Assembly: GCA_028023455.1 (NCBI GenBank)
Contig: JAQFVV010006425.1
Coordinates: 1,052,001 to 1,116,000 of the forward strand
Source of the DNA: Epiperipatus broadwayi
Lineage: Eukaryota; Onychophora; Udeonychophora; Euonychophora; Peripatidae
Length of the DNA stretch: 64,000 bases
Direction: 5' to 3'
This document shows positions 32,681 through 45,342 of this stretch, piece by piece. Position numbers and translations under genes: made by a program. Each line of letters begins with the position of its first letter. The first letter of the stretch is position 1. Under the pieces are notes generated by a model. That model did no database searches. It was not told the DNA's origin and was given only the letters and a program-made list of their open reading frames with translations.

Positions 32681-33920
32681 GTACCAAATTATAATTTGAT
32701 ATTCATACAAATCCTATTAACAAATCACAACTGATTATCCTTCAAATTAATAAAGGTAGTTACTTAACTTTAAATAATATGTCTAATAATACTAATAATC
32801 TATTATCATCAAATGTCAATATCTAAGCTTGGTATTTAAATTAAATTTACTGATCTATATCGATGAACTTTAAATTTAATCAAATTAAATCATTCTCTTT
32901 AATGGTATTCAAATACCAATTTTAATATATGCTATTATGAATTTTATAATGTAATTTGATTATCATCTTTATAACTAAATGCTAAATTGTATAACATTCA
33001 CCCAATAAATAATAGTTTATAAGAATATCAAGAATATGCAGACATCAATTTATATTCGCCTTTATTTATTTTAAACAATTAATATATTTGTATTTTATAA
33101 TATATCAAACTATCTCAGATATAAATATTTATGATTAACAATATAATTATAATAATCTTCTAATTATTTATTAAATATCTAGCACTACAAAATTAATTAA
33201 TTTATTATTATGTAAAAGTGTGTACCAGATTTTAAATAATATATTAGATTTATTATAAAGAAAATAATATATAATAATATCCACTTAACAATCCAATTCT
33301 ATCAAATATTATTAGTCAATAGGTTTTAATTATAAATTAAATGACAATTAAAGCAAGTTTATTCGTTTTAAATGAATTGAAAATTTATTAAGAATAAATA
33401 CAAAAAAAATAAATAAATGGCAATAGACAATAAACTTTTAAAACATATACTATAATCAAATATTATGTGATGTAATTTTCATTGAAATTAATATTAATAA
33501 GATAGGGGTTTAGACATCAAAATTCACCTATATAAAATTTAATATATATATATGTTTATGTGAAATGAAAAAAAAAGTTGCACATATACACTCTTAGAAA
33601 CATAAAAAAGTTAATAACTATTTGCTCTGATCTTCATAATAAATAAATAATTGAAATACAATATAATAATCATGAGTTTACTTAATCATTTTTTTCAAAT
33701 AAAGTACCAATACATAATTGCTGTGATATAGTTGTTTTAGATTTTCAATACTTATCAGATGCATATTCAAAAATAATTTGCAGTTAATGAATAAGAGAAT
33801 AATCTTTTAAATCAAAGATTTACTTCTTAAAATTTAATCTATAAATGTAAATCTAAATTAATTTTATCTTCCTTTTATTTCACACATATAAAAAACAATT
33901 ATATACCAATAAATTATATT
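32681..33920. other. AT-rich spacer, nothing recognised
   Basis: Very low GC; no long frames and no repeats beyond A/T runs. Confidence 0.4.
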
Positions 33921-33925
33921 TAGAG

Positions 33926-33943
33926 CATTATACACTTAAAAAC

Positions 33944-33985
<42 letters not shown>

Positions 33986-33993
33986 GTTTTTAA

Positions 33994-34034
<41 letters not shown>
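33926..34034. repeat. hairpin of ACACTTAAAAACATTATA arms on a (TA)n core
   Basis: TACACTTAAAAACATTATAT, about 25 bp of TA, then ATATAATGTTTTTAAGTGTA, followed by another TA array. A perfect inverted repeat. Confidence 0.9.
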
Positions 34035-34038
<4 letters not shown>

Positions 34039-34800
34039 CATACAAACTGATTTTAATCACTGTCCTCTTGTATAGTATTCTAAAATAACAGAATAGTTCT
34101 AATGTCTTTTCCATAAGTTATAATTTAACAATGTGTATTTTGTTAATTCCAGTATTTTTCAAGTATTAAATTATATTCTTCATTTTTCAAGTATTTAACA
34201 CTATAATAAAATCATAAATGAACAGATTCTGATCTCCATATGTGATGGTACCCTGCACAAATAAACTGACTTAAATCCTGAATTTAAACACTTCTTCAAC
34301 ATTATAAAATTATATCTGCAGATGAAAACAATTTTTATACACAATATTAATTTGTTAGCTTCTATATCCCATTATTAAAACATTTTAGTCATTCAATATC
34401 CATTTTTAGCAAAGAAATATTGAGATGACTCTGAACACTATGAATTTACTTTCTTATTCCTTTAACAAATTTATAAAATCCTTGTCCAGTTTTACTGAAC
34501 AAATATAATACTGCTTTTCCCATCATTTTTTATGATTAATAATTATTTATTTTTAAAATAAATAAAGAAAAAATATATGAAAAAGCTTAGATCAGCATAA
34601 ATAAAGTTAAAACATTAGAGCACGGGGATTCAAATTATTTAATCCTTTTTATAATCTTGCATAACTGACTTCATTAAATACAAGGTAACACACTTTTCTA
34701 ACTCTATTATTAAAATCACCCCATGTTTCACATTTAAAATTACTTTTACAACAATAATAAAATAAGCAAATATTTTATCTAGCGCCATGCTTGCAATTAT
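34035..34800. other. AT-rich spacer, nothing recognised
   Basis: No gene or repeat boundary seen. Confidence 0.4.
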
Positions 34801-35097
34801 ATTTCATTCCAATATCAGCCTTTCAAGCTAATCGAGCACGCGCCTTTTGAGAGTGTTAAATACACCGACATCATTCAGTCAAAAAACATCGTAAATAGTA
34901 ATTTAAAGTGAGTATGCTCTCTTCAACAGTTCTTCAGATTTGCTCATATAAAAGAATTTGAGTCGTAGGAATAAGAGGATTCTTTTTATTTCTGCATAAA
35001 TACTATATCTTGGATTGAAGAGGAGAGTATTCATTTATTTAACACTCTCAAAAGGCACATGCTCAATTAGCTTGAAAGGCTGATATTGGAATGAAAT
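34801..35097. mobile_element. MITE-like element with 62-bp terminal inverted repeats
   Basis: Left end ATTTCATTCCAATATCAGCC through CCTTTTGAGAGTGTTAAATA; right end TATTTAACACTCTCAAAAGG through GGCTGATATTGGAATGAAAT. The arms differ by only a few bases, mainly at CpG-type positions (CGAGCACGCG against CACATGCTCA). Subterminal GAGTATGCTCTCTTCAA also pairs with TTGAAGAGGAGAGTATTC. The interior of about 110 bp has no coding sequence. Confidence 0.85.
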
Positions 35098-35878
35098 AAT
35101 AATAAAATGAAATAAACTTAAATAACATAACAAAAAACACATTTAAAACCTTAAATATTCATGTATATTGTTTATAACCTATGTTTATGAATGCAATAAC
35201 TAAAAAACACACAAAAAAAATAATAATTTTACTGAAAGCCATAAACTTTATTATTTATATTTGCATTTCAAACAAATAAAATTAATTCACAATTTTATGT
35301 TGCAATAATAATAATGCATTTCTGGCCTAAATATTTTATTGCCATAGTAATCTATTTCACCACTCTTGGCTAATACATTTTCTAGTAAAAATAAGTTAAG
35401 AATAAAACATATATATATATTGTAACGAGCACATACGTTCGTTACATTGTTGTTGTTTTTTATTTATTAAACATGAAAGTAAATTAAAAAGTTCGCATTT
35501 AAAAATTTTCTTTTAGAATTAAAAATTGAAATTAAATATCATCTTAAACTCGTATATATTAAATCGCACAGATAAAAAAAAATTATTAAAATAAAACTGT
35601 ATTAAAAATAGAAAAGGTATTTTAAAAACAAAAACTTAAAAAGATTTAGAGATAAAAATATATATTTGATTTGGAAAACAGATTAATTAATCAGAAATGG
35701 AAATGATTGTTAATTAGTTAAATGTAAACCAGCCTTGGGCATTTAAATGTAAAAACATCAGTCAGATAGGAGAACAATAGAAACTTTTAGCAAATGAAAT
35801 AATCCATTGGGAAATCGGACCTCAACGAAAAGGATGATCGCATCGATGACGTAATGTTAAGTCAATCTTTCAAAGTAA

Positions 35879-35887
35879 TATAAAAGG
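35879..35887 (+). promoter_or_regulatory. TATA box of LTR copy A
   Basis: TATAAAAGG, preceded about 35 bp upstream by TGACGTAA, a CRE-like site. Copy B keeps the TATA box at the equivalent place (63167-63175). Confidence 0.6.
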
Positions 35888-37338
35888 AAAATTTGGAAAT
35901 TATTAATTAGTGAGTTGTTATGATTATTACAATGTGACAGATAGATGTTAGTGCGGAGGTGCGGGAGAAGAGATTGAAGGACGCACGTTCAATCCCTTCA
36001 GTTGTTATAAAATGGAAAAATGAAACATCGCTTTTCTTATATTCAGAGGACCACAGGATCATCGGGAAATTTAACGCTGGATTTCAAACGGCAAGCAATT
36101 GTAAAAGATGAACATTTCTAAAACCGTAAGAACTTTCTAAGATAGATATAACGAACAATATTAATTTGAAAACACTAAGAACTTTAAATTTTAAACTTTC
36201 CTAGTATTTAATTGTTACAAATAGAATCCTATCTGACCAAACTAAATTCTTTATTAATAGTGTTATTTGATGTATTTTTTTTCCTTATTTATGTAAAATC
36301 ATTTCCATTTATTTATTTTTTTATTCTTTAAGTTTTTATCATGATTTTTTTTTGTTTTTCGTTAAATTAATTATATAAATGTTAAACTTAAGTCGGGCGT
36401 GAATGGCTGTATAGATTTGTAAAGTTATATTAGGGGAGGGTAATCTTAGGTTATTTGTTTCGTGGTTAAATTGGGTCAATGGATTGGATATATTGGTGTG
36501 ATTAGTAGATGTAATATTGATTCGCTATGGGCAGAATCGCTTCATACGCCGCACACTTCCGTTTGCCTATGGAAGGAATTATAAGTCGGATACCGCAGTT
36601 CCTTTCTATGGAGTTTTTTTGTTTTATTGCTCTTCTTTGCAGGTAGATGTAATATTCCTATCTCATAAGAGGCAATTTCTTCTCTTAACCTTTTGTGCTG
36701 CCGTATTTTATTACATTGAATACATCGATATATCAGATGAATTGATGCCAGTTTGACTACGAATTTTAGCCTAAGGTTAAATAGGGATAGAATGTTTATT
36801 TTCAAAAGCAAATTTATGTGGTCTATTCATACTTGACCCTAAATAAAAATGCAGTAAATTTAAGTTGTTTATGGATGCTTGCATGGATTGGTTATCGGTT
36901 AAGTATGTTTTGGGTTTTCATATTTGATCAAAATATATAGACATTCGATAAATAATGATACCTTACGGTGAGTATCTAAAATGTATTTATTCGGATGTCT
37001 TTTAAGTTATTGGTGACAATGCAAGTATCTTATGGTGAATACTATTGGGTTAAGTATAAATTTCCCTCCGCAATTGTCAGTAATCAATAATTTTGTATTT
37101 TGATCGTTTATGTTTACTTTGAAATGTTTTTGACCGTGAAATCTATGTAACCGATCTATATTCAACATTATAAACAAGCTTTCATAAATTATCTGTGCGA
37201 ACTTAATTAAAATGTAAAATTAGAATATAATAGTAATTAAATGTAAATTAAAGTCAAAAGTCAAAGTTAAAAATAATGTTAAATGTTAAAATGTAAAACT
37301 AATACTAAAATAATTTTAAATCTTATATATATGTGCAT

Positions 37339-37344
37339 AAATAA
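37339..37344 (+). terminator. polyadenylation signal AATAAA in LTR copy A
   Basis: AATAAA about 30 bp before TGGCAGTGGCTTTTA. The same order, inverted, is kept in copy B near 61712. Confidence 0.45.
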
Positions 37345-37679
37345 ATATTTGTATATGTTAATTTCTGGCAGTGGCTTTTATTCTTTTATATTTAAGATAT
37401 AAAAATTTATAGATTTTTATCTCAGCATCTCCGTTGAGCTAGTGACATGGGCTAACGACCGGAACCAAAATATTTAAAAAAAAAAAAAAAAAATTTTTTT
37501 TTTGACTTACGTATCTGCCTACTTTATAAATTTTTCTAGGTTCAAATGCCTAGATGGCGCCCCGTAGTGCAGTTTACGTGAAGTCTCCTTCTCCCCGGAT
37601 CGTTACAATATATATATATACTTGACGTTCTATCACATACCAAATTTTACTTGGCACAAAAGATATAATTGTTCATTCC

Positions 37680-37920
37680 TACTTCACATTTTATCAAAAA
37701 AAAAATATCTGACAAATAAAATACAATAAATAAATAAATAAAAAATGTTAATAAAGTTAGGAATGTAAAAAAATAAAATATAAGAAAATAAAATATATGA
37801 AAACATAATAAAAAAAAATAAATTTAATAAAAATCAAAGCCAAATAAAATAATTCAGATAATATAACATAAAATATACAACATTAAATTAAAATATAAAA
37901 TATATAAATTATATATATAT
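37680..37920 (-). mobile_element. PLE 3' tail fragment
   Basis: AAATCAAAGCCAAATAAAAT, then CAGATAATATAACATAAAAT and ATATACAACAT follow the same order as 3610-3680, where the PLE tail lies. No hammerhead-like motif is present, as the part corresponding to it is missing. Confidence 0.5.
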
Positions 37921-38769
37921 ATTATAAAGTGTGGCCTTCCATCCCTCTTGTACTATCAAAAACATCACTTGCCTAGTTCAAATTCAAGACCCAATATAAC
38001 AACCTTCTATACCAACCATAATATTAATGAGAAATGAAAATCAATTAAAATTCATTACAATAAGAAAATGAAACTAGTCACTAGCTCTGTAGCTGAGAAA
38101 CAATTAATTGTTTTCTCCAATTAAACATTAATTTATTTTTTCAATAAATATATTACCTTAATTAAACCATAAAACATAGACACAAGCACTAACATTTGTT
38201 AAAATCATCTCTTCAATTGTAATGTAACTCATATGCATTATAACAATATGAGGAAAATATGATAGGATAGATTTAGATGCAAGGTAGAAAGCAAAAATTA
38301 TTTTAAATGAAAGTAAATTATTTTAAAGGAAATATATAATCACAACTAATGATGCAAATAATTAATCCAAATCATAACCATGAAACTGCTACATGAAGGC
38401 TTCGAAAATCATATTATATCAAACCTCCTCATTTTTGTAATTAGAAAAATATAAAAACCAATGAGCTTCTTCTTAAAAATCAGACAAAAAATGATCCCAT
38501 TGGCTGAACAACTTGCACAATATTTAAATGGTGAAATCAAAATCGTGGTTTTAATAGAGAATTCAGTCACCATTAAAACAAAATATTAAAAAAATTAAAC
38601 TCTGGATATTAAATAAAGCTATCTAAAGAGACATGGATTTAAAGATAGCCAACTCAGGGATTGTAAAGTGAAATATCTAAAATTAATTTTAAATTTTTCA
38701 ACAATTCCAAAGTGTTCCCAACTTTAAACCCTAGAATGAATTAACTTTAATTTGAGATATCTACTAAAT
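37921..38769. other. AT-rich spacer, nothing recognised
   Basis: Slightly richer in C than other spacers but with no open frame of note. Confidence 0.35.
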
Positions 38770-38774
38770 ATATA

Positions 38775-39525
38775 TAATTATTAAAGTAGAAATCAACCTT
38801 TGATAATGCACTATTTCTTAAATATTATAAATCTCTATGTGCTCGCCCACCAGTATAAATTTAAAAAACCTAAGTGAATCACTTAAGTTTGGACCATATT
38901 TGTATAAACACCAACTCCCACTGACCATGATTAAATCAGGGCTTGAGTCTACTGTGTGCCTGATATTATAATCAAATATTGAATTGTATAAATTTAGTTA
39001 ATCTATTGCAGGAGAAAGGTAGTGTCTCATTAAATGTAAATCTACTATTATAAAGTACTGAAAATTTTGAAATTATAAATGCAGGTGAGTGCATGGAGAT
39101 TTATAATATTTAAGAAATAGTGCATTATTGGAGGTTGACTTCCACTTTAATAATTTTAAAAATTTTCAGCACTTTATAATAATAGATTTACATTTATAAG
39201 TTGTATAAGTATAATTTTAGGTGGTTAAAAATGAGACACTGTCTCCTGCAATAGGTTGACTAAATTTGTACAGTTCAATATTTCATTATAACATAAGGCA
39301 CACAATAGACTCAAGCCCTGATTTAAGAAGCATAGTCAGCAAGAGTTGGTGTATATACAAATACACTCTAAGCATAAGTGATTTATTTAAGTTTTTTAAG
39401 CTCTTACTGGTGGGCGAGTGCATGGAGATTTATAATATTTAAGAAATATCACATTATTGGAAATTGACTTCCACTTTAATGATTTCAAAATTTTTTAGCA
39501 CTTTATAATAGTAGATTTACATAAA
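38775..39525. mobile_element. large foldback element, arms about 300-330 bp
   Basis: The left half (ATTTCTTAAATATTATAAAT, CACTTAAGTTTGG, CAACTCCCACTGACCATGAT, TCAGGGCTTGAGTCTACTGT, ATCTATTGCAGGAGA, AATGTAAATCTACTATTATA) is followed by its reverse complement from 39175 on (TATAATAATAGATTTACATT, TCTCCTGCAATAGGT, ACAATAGACTCAAGCCCTGA, GTCAGCAAGAGTTGGTG, CTGGTGGGCGAGTGCATGGA). The outer segment TGCATGGAGATTTATAATAT also appears in the middle (39090), so a terminal piece was duplicated. Near the left end CCTAAGTGAATCACTTAAG is itself a palindrome. A shorter relative lies at 47885-48150. Confidence 0.8.
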
Positions 39526-39912
39526 TATATTTTAAATATATATAAATAATATACGTACAACCATACATCACTAATTGCAAATTGACAATAGGAAAGAAAG
39601 TGATCACTCACGAAGCTGTAATTGCCAAAACAGAAATGAATTCAACTTAGCATTTAATCACCCATGCTGTAAAACATCAACTTTACTAGTGAGAAATGAA
39701 TTGACTAACTATATATTTCAAAGCAGATCTTCTTAAGGAAGAAATTACAAATGACATAATAGATGTTCTAAAACACTCATATCTACCACCTACAAATGTG
39801 TGAAATGGATTAAGGAGAACAATTATAAACTTTACTGGAACATTTTCCTTATAAATTCTCAAATTATCTTTAAGTCGACATCATAATTTTTTATTTATTT
39901 ATTTATTTTATT

Positions 39913-40068
39913 AAGGCTAAAATCTTAAGAATATATGCTGGAAAAATGACAGTATGGACCTCTGCAAATCTTTAACACAAGATTTATTTAAAAAACAAGA
40001 GCATTAAAGATTTGCAGAGGCCCCTTTTGTCATTTTTTCAGGTGCATATTTTTAAGGTTTTAACCTTA
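39913..40068. mobile_element. foldback element, about 155 bp
   Basis: TTAAGGCTAAAATCTTAAGAATATATGC, GAAAAATGACA and CCTCTGCAAATCTTTAA pair with TTAAAGATTTGCAGAGG, TGTCATTTTTTC and GCATATTTTTAAGGTTTTAACCTTAA. Loop about 30 bp. A (TTTA)n run flanks the left side. Confidence 0.8.
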
Positions 40069-40245
40069 AAAAATATAATGTTAAGTAACAAGTATGCACT
40101 TTAAAATTATTATTTATTTTATGTAAATTGTTTTGTTAATCTTTTTCCTTTAATATGGATTGAAGAGGGGCATAAGTTATTAATATGTAATGGAAGGGAT
40201 GATTGTTATTAACTTTATTGTAAATAAAATAAAATGTATATTCAG

Positions 40246-40290
40246 ATGAGAACTTGCTTGCATATGGGTCCAATCATCACCAAGGGAGAG
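40246..40290 (+). CDS. weak candidate small internal exon (45 bp)
   Basis: ATTCAG precedes and GTAAGA follows an open 45-bp stretch reading MRTCLHMGPIITKGE. It is richer in G+C than its surroundings. The donor is good; the acceptor has almost no pyrimidine tract. Not linked to any other exon. Confidence 0.15.
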
Positions 40291-41171
40291 GTAAGAATTT
40301 ACCTTAATATATATTAATTGCCAACACCTGTACAATGACACCATTACTTATGTTTGTTGTTTGTTATTACTAATCATTTAATTAATTGTTTTTGATGTAC
40401 CTGACTAATTATTTCTAGTAGAAATAGTCTTTCCTCTCTTTATAATAATCAATCAGTACAGAAGGGGGATTTCATATCACCAGGATAAAATTGTATAAAT
40501 TAACTGATCAAATGATTGGAGATAATAACAAAGTATGATTTTGCTAAAATAAATTAGCAAACAAGAATAATTTAAATAATCATAAGTCATAAAATAATTT
40601 TCCTTTGTGTTAATACTGACAACATATGTTTATTCTTTGAATAATTAAAAAGAATAATAATCAAATAATATCCACCAATGTTAAATTAAATTACCCATAT
40701 TTGTTATAAGTTCATTGTAAAATTTACATTAACTATAAATAAATTTGTGAAATATATATAATTTTAAATTACAGATTATCATTTGTATTTTTCTATATTC
40801 AGTTCTCAATATGTCACATATTTTTACTCATTCTTATATACTCACACATATTGTCATACACTCACACATATTTGCACATATCTGCACATTAAGTGATACT
40901 GATATTCCCTGATCCAGATGACTATGCATGTTCTTCCTAAGATTAAATTCTGGGAATTATGAAAACTAAAGACTATAAGAACAAGATGAGAATATGTGTA
41001 TAGTTTGACACATGTTTAAGTATTAATACTTTATTGCCCAGGAATGAGATCAAAGGGAGCATAGGTGTATACATTTAGAAATCCTGGATAGACCCTCTTA
41101 CTCACTGTGCTAATATAGCTAGTCTACTATCATATAAAATCAAGACCTGTTCCACTGCAATATATATATAT
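40291..41171. other. AT-rich spacer, nothing recognised
   Basis: Contains a short CACACATATT / CTCACACATA direct repeat at 40845-40880 and a (TA)n tract at 41160-41175. No gene seen. Confidence 0.4.
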
Positions 41172-41640
41172 ATATATTCACAAACAACTATTGATTTAAA
41201 TATATTATTTTTTAATAATTTCATAACTATTACAATTTATTATAAATTAAAACTGTAATTTATTATTCCCAAATTAATAAAATACTTATTATTTTATTTT
41301 TATATATTTCTCTGCTCAACATTAATTTATTTATTAAAAAATATCCATTTTAGTTTTTAAACGATATATAATATTTATTATTTTCTTATTAATAACTGAA
41401 GAATTAATAAAAAAATAATATTACATATAATTTAAAAATTAGAATGAATATTTTTGATAAATGAATTACTGTTGAGCAGAGAAATATGTAAAAATAAAAT
41501 AATTATTATTTTACTAATTTGGAAATAATAAAATTACAGTTTTAATTTATAAAGAATAGTAATAGTTAGGGGAACATTTTAAAAAATGTAAAAGAAATAA
41601 TATATTTAAATTAAGACTTGTTCATGAATATATGTAAATA
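41172..41640. repeat. inverted repeat made of PLE-like 3' sequence, arms about 175 bp
   Basis: The left arm (ATATTCACAAACAACTATTG, AAATATATTATTTTTTAATA, AAATTAAAACTGTAATTT, TATATTTCTCTGCTCAACA) pairs with the right arm (TGTTGAGCAGAGAAATAT, AAATTACAGTTTTAATTT, AATAATATATTTAAATTAAG, CTTGTTCATGAATAT). The outer part resembles 3725-3790 in the PLE relic (ATTCAAGAACAACTATTAAT, AAATATATTATTCATTTTTA). Confidence 0.75.
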
Positions 41641-43165
41641 TAGTGTGATATAATAGATAGTGGCCAATTCTGGCCATGCCAAATATTGCAAGCTTTTTAA
41701 ATTTAAAATATACAAATGGGAAATGATGAATTCAATTTTACTTTATGATTTTTTTATAATATCAAAAATTGATTTCTTAAATGATAATGTGATAATTCCA
41801 AAATGTTTTTAATGATAATGTGAATATTATTTTAATTTTTTATAAAAGAAAGATGAAAGTATAAGACTAAATAAATATTTTATTTTATTCCAAGTCTTCA
41901 TAATTAAAAAAAGTATTAAGAGAAAAAATATCTTTATTAAGGTATTGAAAAGTTGTAATTTTAACTTTTAATAGGTGATAACAGAGATAAATAGGCAAAA
42001 TTTAATTTTATCATTTTTTTTAAAAAAAAAGGTTTTAACATTTTGTTAAAAAATTTTGTTATAATTAGAATTGTGATTTTTTCTTTTCTTTGTATCTCTC
42101 TTCAAAAAAGGCAATGTTTTCCAAATCAAAAGTAATTAAAAGATTATCTTATTTTTGACATATAACAAAAATAACTACAGAGTTTTTTTGTTTAAAAAAC
42201 AAAAATAACAAATGATCAGTTTGTTAAAATAAATCCAATTATTCAGGGTCATGTGGGAGACAAGATATGATTTCATGATAATAGAATTGTTCCAAAAAAT
42301 AACACATGTGACAAAGCAAATCAGTAGACCTCAGTGTCTTTTAAGGAATAGTCATTCTCTGTTATGCTGTTGAAAAAGTTAGTAGCAGCAGTTAGTCTTG
42401 ATTCACCTGTTGATGATAGTAGAGGTCTAACTGTGAAGATAATAGTGAGAAATAGTTTTAGAAGTCTGAAGTAAGATTCATATCACTACAAGTAAAGAAT
42501 AAAATGTTTTGTGAGATGGAGTTGAAAAAAACCATATGCTATGTTTTAACTTTAAGCTGAGCATCATTAAACCTTTCCATGTAACCTGTTCATTAAAAAA
42601 ATTGTAGAAGAAGGAAAATAACCCTGAAGTAATCTGCAACCAGCATTGTTTTCATCCAAGAGCATGAATATATTTTTATATGTTGGATTAACCTGAAAAT
42701 TAATAGATTGGACAAATGGTTCAATTCTTTCTGTGTATACATTATTCTGGAAAAATGCTTTAATGGAGAATCCTACAAGAAAAAAAAAAACTAAGAAAAA
42801 AAAATTACAACTACCAAAGAGGGACTTAAATTAAATATAAATGTATGGTAAAGGGTATTTTAATATGCACATGTTAATTTAAAGATGGGGTTTTAATTAA
42901 GTTATAGTTGGTAATAGCCAATAATTTTAATGTTTTTTTTATTAAAATGGTTTTTTCCTCTTTGTATTATTTTTTCTTTCAAAATTTAATTCTCTAGAAC
43001 TTTTTTATTTTCATAAGAAATAGTAAAGAAGGTTTAAGCTATTTCATTTTATTTTTATCTTTGAAAAATGTTGTTTTTCAATTTTAATCATTTAAAAGAA
43101 AATCTTGTTCAAAGTTAAGATTAATTAATTGAATTAGTAAGAGCTATGCATAAGTTAATATTATT
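41641..43165. other. AT-rich spacer, nothing recognised
   Basis: A slightly richer patch at 42240-42770 has no long frame and no repeat ends I can place. Confidence 0.35.
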
Positions 43166-43249
43166 AGATATAATTATGTTGAAGCAGTCGACCTGATACT
43201 CAGATCGAGGTTCACAGCCCACTCAGAATCTCCCACCACCAAACCATAT

Positions 43250-45020
43250 TCAAACTCCATCCTTATGCACATATACATATTTATTAATATATATATTTTG
43301 TAGCTTAACTAATCAAATGATAACTGACATAGATATATATAGATATCTTAATCTAACTAATTTTAATAAATAAATATTTGCTTTTATTTTAATTCATATG
43401 CATGCATAATGGATGTGTACATATTATAGGTGAGGGGAGATTAATTTTAAAACCCATATAAAGGAAAAATGTATTATATTAGTGTGTATTTTTAAAATTA
43501 TATTTAATTTATTATTTATTTTAATCATGGCAGTCAGAAGAATTAAAGATGACACAATCCTTGTAAGAATATTCTCAAATGTAATTAAGACAATTTACCG
43601 GAAACCCAATTAGTCCATCTAAAACATTATGATAATTTTATAGAATAATGTAAAAATCCATTAGTGGAAATTTTATCCACTTCAAATTTGTTTTAAATTT
43701 ATAGATCATATTTTAAAACAATCATTCGAGAAATTTGTAACAGGATTGCATTGTCTTTAAAACTTACTTAAACAAAAGGTGCATCCAGTCAGCAAATTCC
43801 ATATCTGCTAAGTGGATAAAGTGCCTCAGGTTCAGAAGTTAAGTGCATTCCAATATCAATGGAAAAATAGTATAAATACTGCTAGATTTGAATCCAGGAG
43901 GAGACACATAATATTTAAACAGCAATGTCAGATCTAATCCATGCTTGTGGTAACAACAATACAATGTATCATGAGTAGTGGAAACTTTCACCTTTCACTC
44001 CATTCAAACATGTTTTTCCCACAATCATCACTCTGCATCCCATTACCCATGAACTTTAATATGCTTAAAGACAGAATAATTAAATGCTCCCTGCCTGATT
44101 GACCAAATGTAGATCTAGTTCACCATTTCCAATGGACAATGAATCATCAAGAATCATCACTAATTTTATAACGGTAAAAGAACTCTAGCTGCTGCCTAAT
44201 GTCTAAACTTCTAAATTTAGCCTTCCGTAATTATTTTCTAATCACCCTGTCAATATTGTGTTAAAATGATTTCTAATTTTGTTACCACTAGTTTGTATAT
44301 AACTGTATATAACTTTCTTTAATTTCTATTATTATTGAGTCTCTATTAAATAAATGTAATATTTTTCTTTCACCTTCAAGCAGCAATAATATTTTATAAT
44401 TTTTATTATTGTGTTCTATATATTTAAATATGTCAATAAGTCCTCAAATTCACCAGTGTTATTTTCCCCCCTCTCTACTTTATGGGGTGACTAGATTAAG
44501 TTGAATTAAAACAAGTCTTATTTTTATCTCAGCAAATGCTTGCGAATTTGGGGAAAACAAATTAATTATCTAATGTTATTGTAAAAAACAAAGTAAAAAT
44601 CTGTTTTTCTAAGAAATGTTTTTTTTATTTTATTTAAATAATAAATGCTAATCCTAAAAATTCAAATTTATTATATGAAAATAAATCTGTTTATTCTCAA
44701 ATTAATAACTACCATTTCCATTTGTATCTGTATAATTATGTTCATTCTGATAAAAACACTTATGACCAAATTTTCATATTTATTTAATGTTGTGGAAAGT
44801 TTATAGATAAATTAAAGTAATGGGGAAGGGGAGTCTATTCTAATGATTATGTATTTTAGTAATACGTTTAAATAATCCATTACTGTTTAGTACTTAAGTC
44901 ATACTATTACATTGGACATTCCCTTATATATAGGTTATAATTCATTCATCCTTAGTGTTAAAATATTATATATTTCTCATTCCAAGCATTATACGCAAAT
45001 AGGCCTCCATGTTCACATAC
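43250..45020. other. spacer with mixed-composition patches, nothing recognised
   Basis: 43780-44210 is less A/T-rich than its flanks but holds stops in all frames. No terminal repeats seen. Confidence 0.35.
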
Positions 45021-45024
45021 ACCA

Positions 45025-45342
45025 GTGTGTGTCTTCATGCTTCATTCTTCAGGATTTTTGGTAATCCAGATCCTGTATATTCATTCCAAGTCCAAGAACA
45101 TGGCCGGCAACCCCCCCCCCATGGGACTTATTTTGTCATATGAGCTATTGACACAGGGTTGCTCCAGGAAATACCTGCCTATTGTTATTAATAGCCAAAA
45201 CCTTTGTTCTGTGAACCGAATCTGCCAAAGTAGCAGAAAAAATTCAGTCACCATTTTTCATCCTCAAATTTGGAAGCACACATTTTTCGTATCTGAGATT
45301 GGATCATCTAATTCTGCCACTATGCATACACTGCTTTCTTAA
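45025..45342 (+). other. higher-GC island with a 105-codon open frame, unidentified
   Basis: The + frame has mixed, protein-like composition (for example SKNMAGNPPPMGLILSYELL, then IWKHTFFVSEIGSSNSATMH) and includes a C-run at 45112-45120. No family recognised, no ribosome-entry or splice context that helps, no repeat partner in the window. Could be a transposon fragment or conserved non-coding DNA. Confidence 0.25.

Larger units (their letters stand above)
35421..37607 (+). mobile_element. LTR copy A, probable solo LTR, 2187 bp
   Basis: Begins TGTAACGAGCAC and ends GGATCGTTACA: the TG...CA ends of an LTR with an 8-bp terminal inverted repeat TGTAACGA. Flanks are ATAT on both sides, compatible with a 4-bp target duplication, although the flank is a (TA)n tract and so weak evidence. 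The same sequence in opposite orientation is at 61462-63642. Internal signals fit an LTR: TATAAAAGG at 35879-35887, AATAAA at 37339-37344, and a final 260 bp that would be R-U5. There is no internal gag-pol next to it, so it is probably a solo LTR. The length is large for an LTR, so a non-autonomous element with short terminal repeats is the alternative. Open frames inside are not kept between the two copies. Confidence 0.75.

Noticed and set aside
36517-36756. 79-codon + frame inside LTR copy A
   Set aside because: The equivalent region of copy B has a length change in the T-run after TATGGAG that breaks the frame, so it is not conserved coding.
43180-43225. tRNA-like segment with GAGGTTCACAGCCC
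   Set aside because: B-box-like string with a weak A-box candidate only about 27 bp upstream; spacing too short and no flanking duplication seen.
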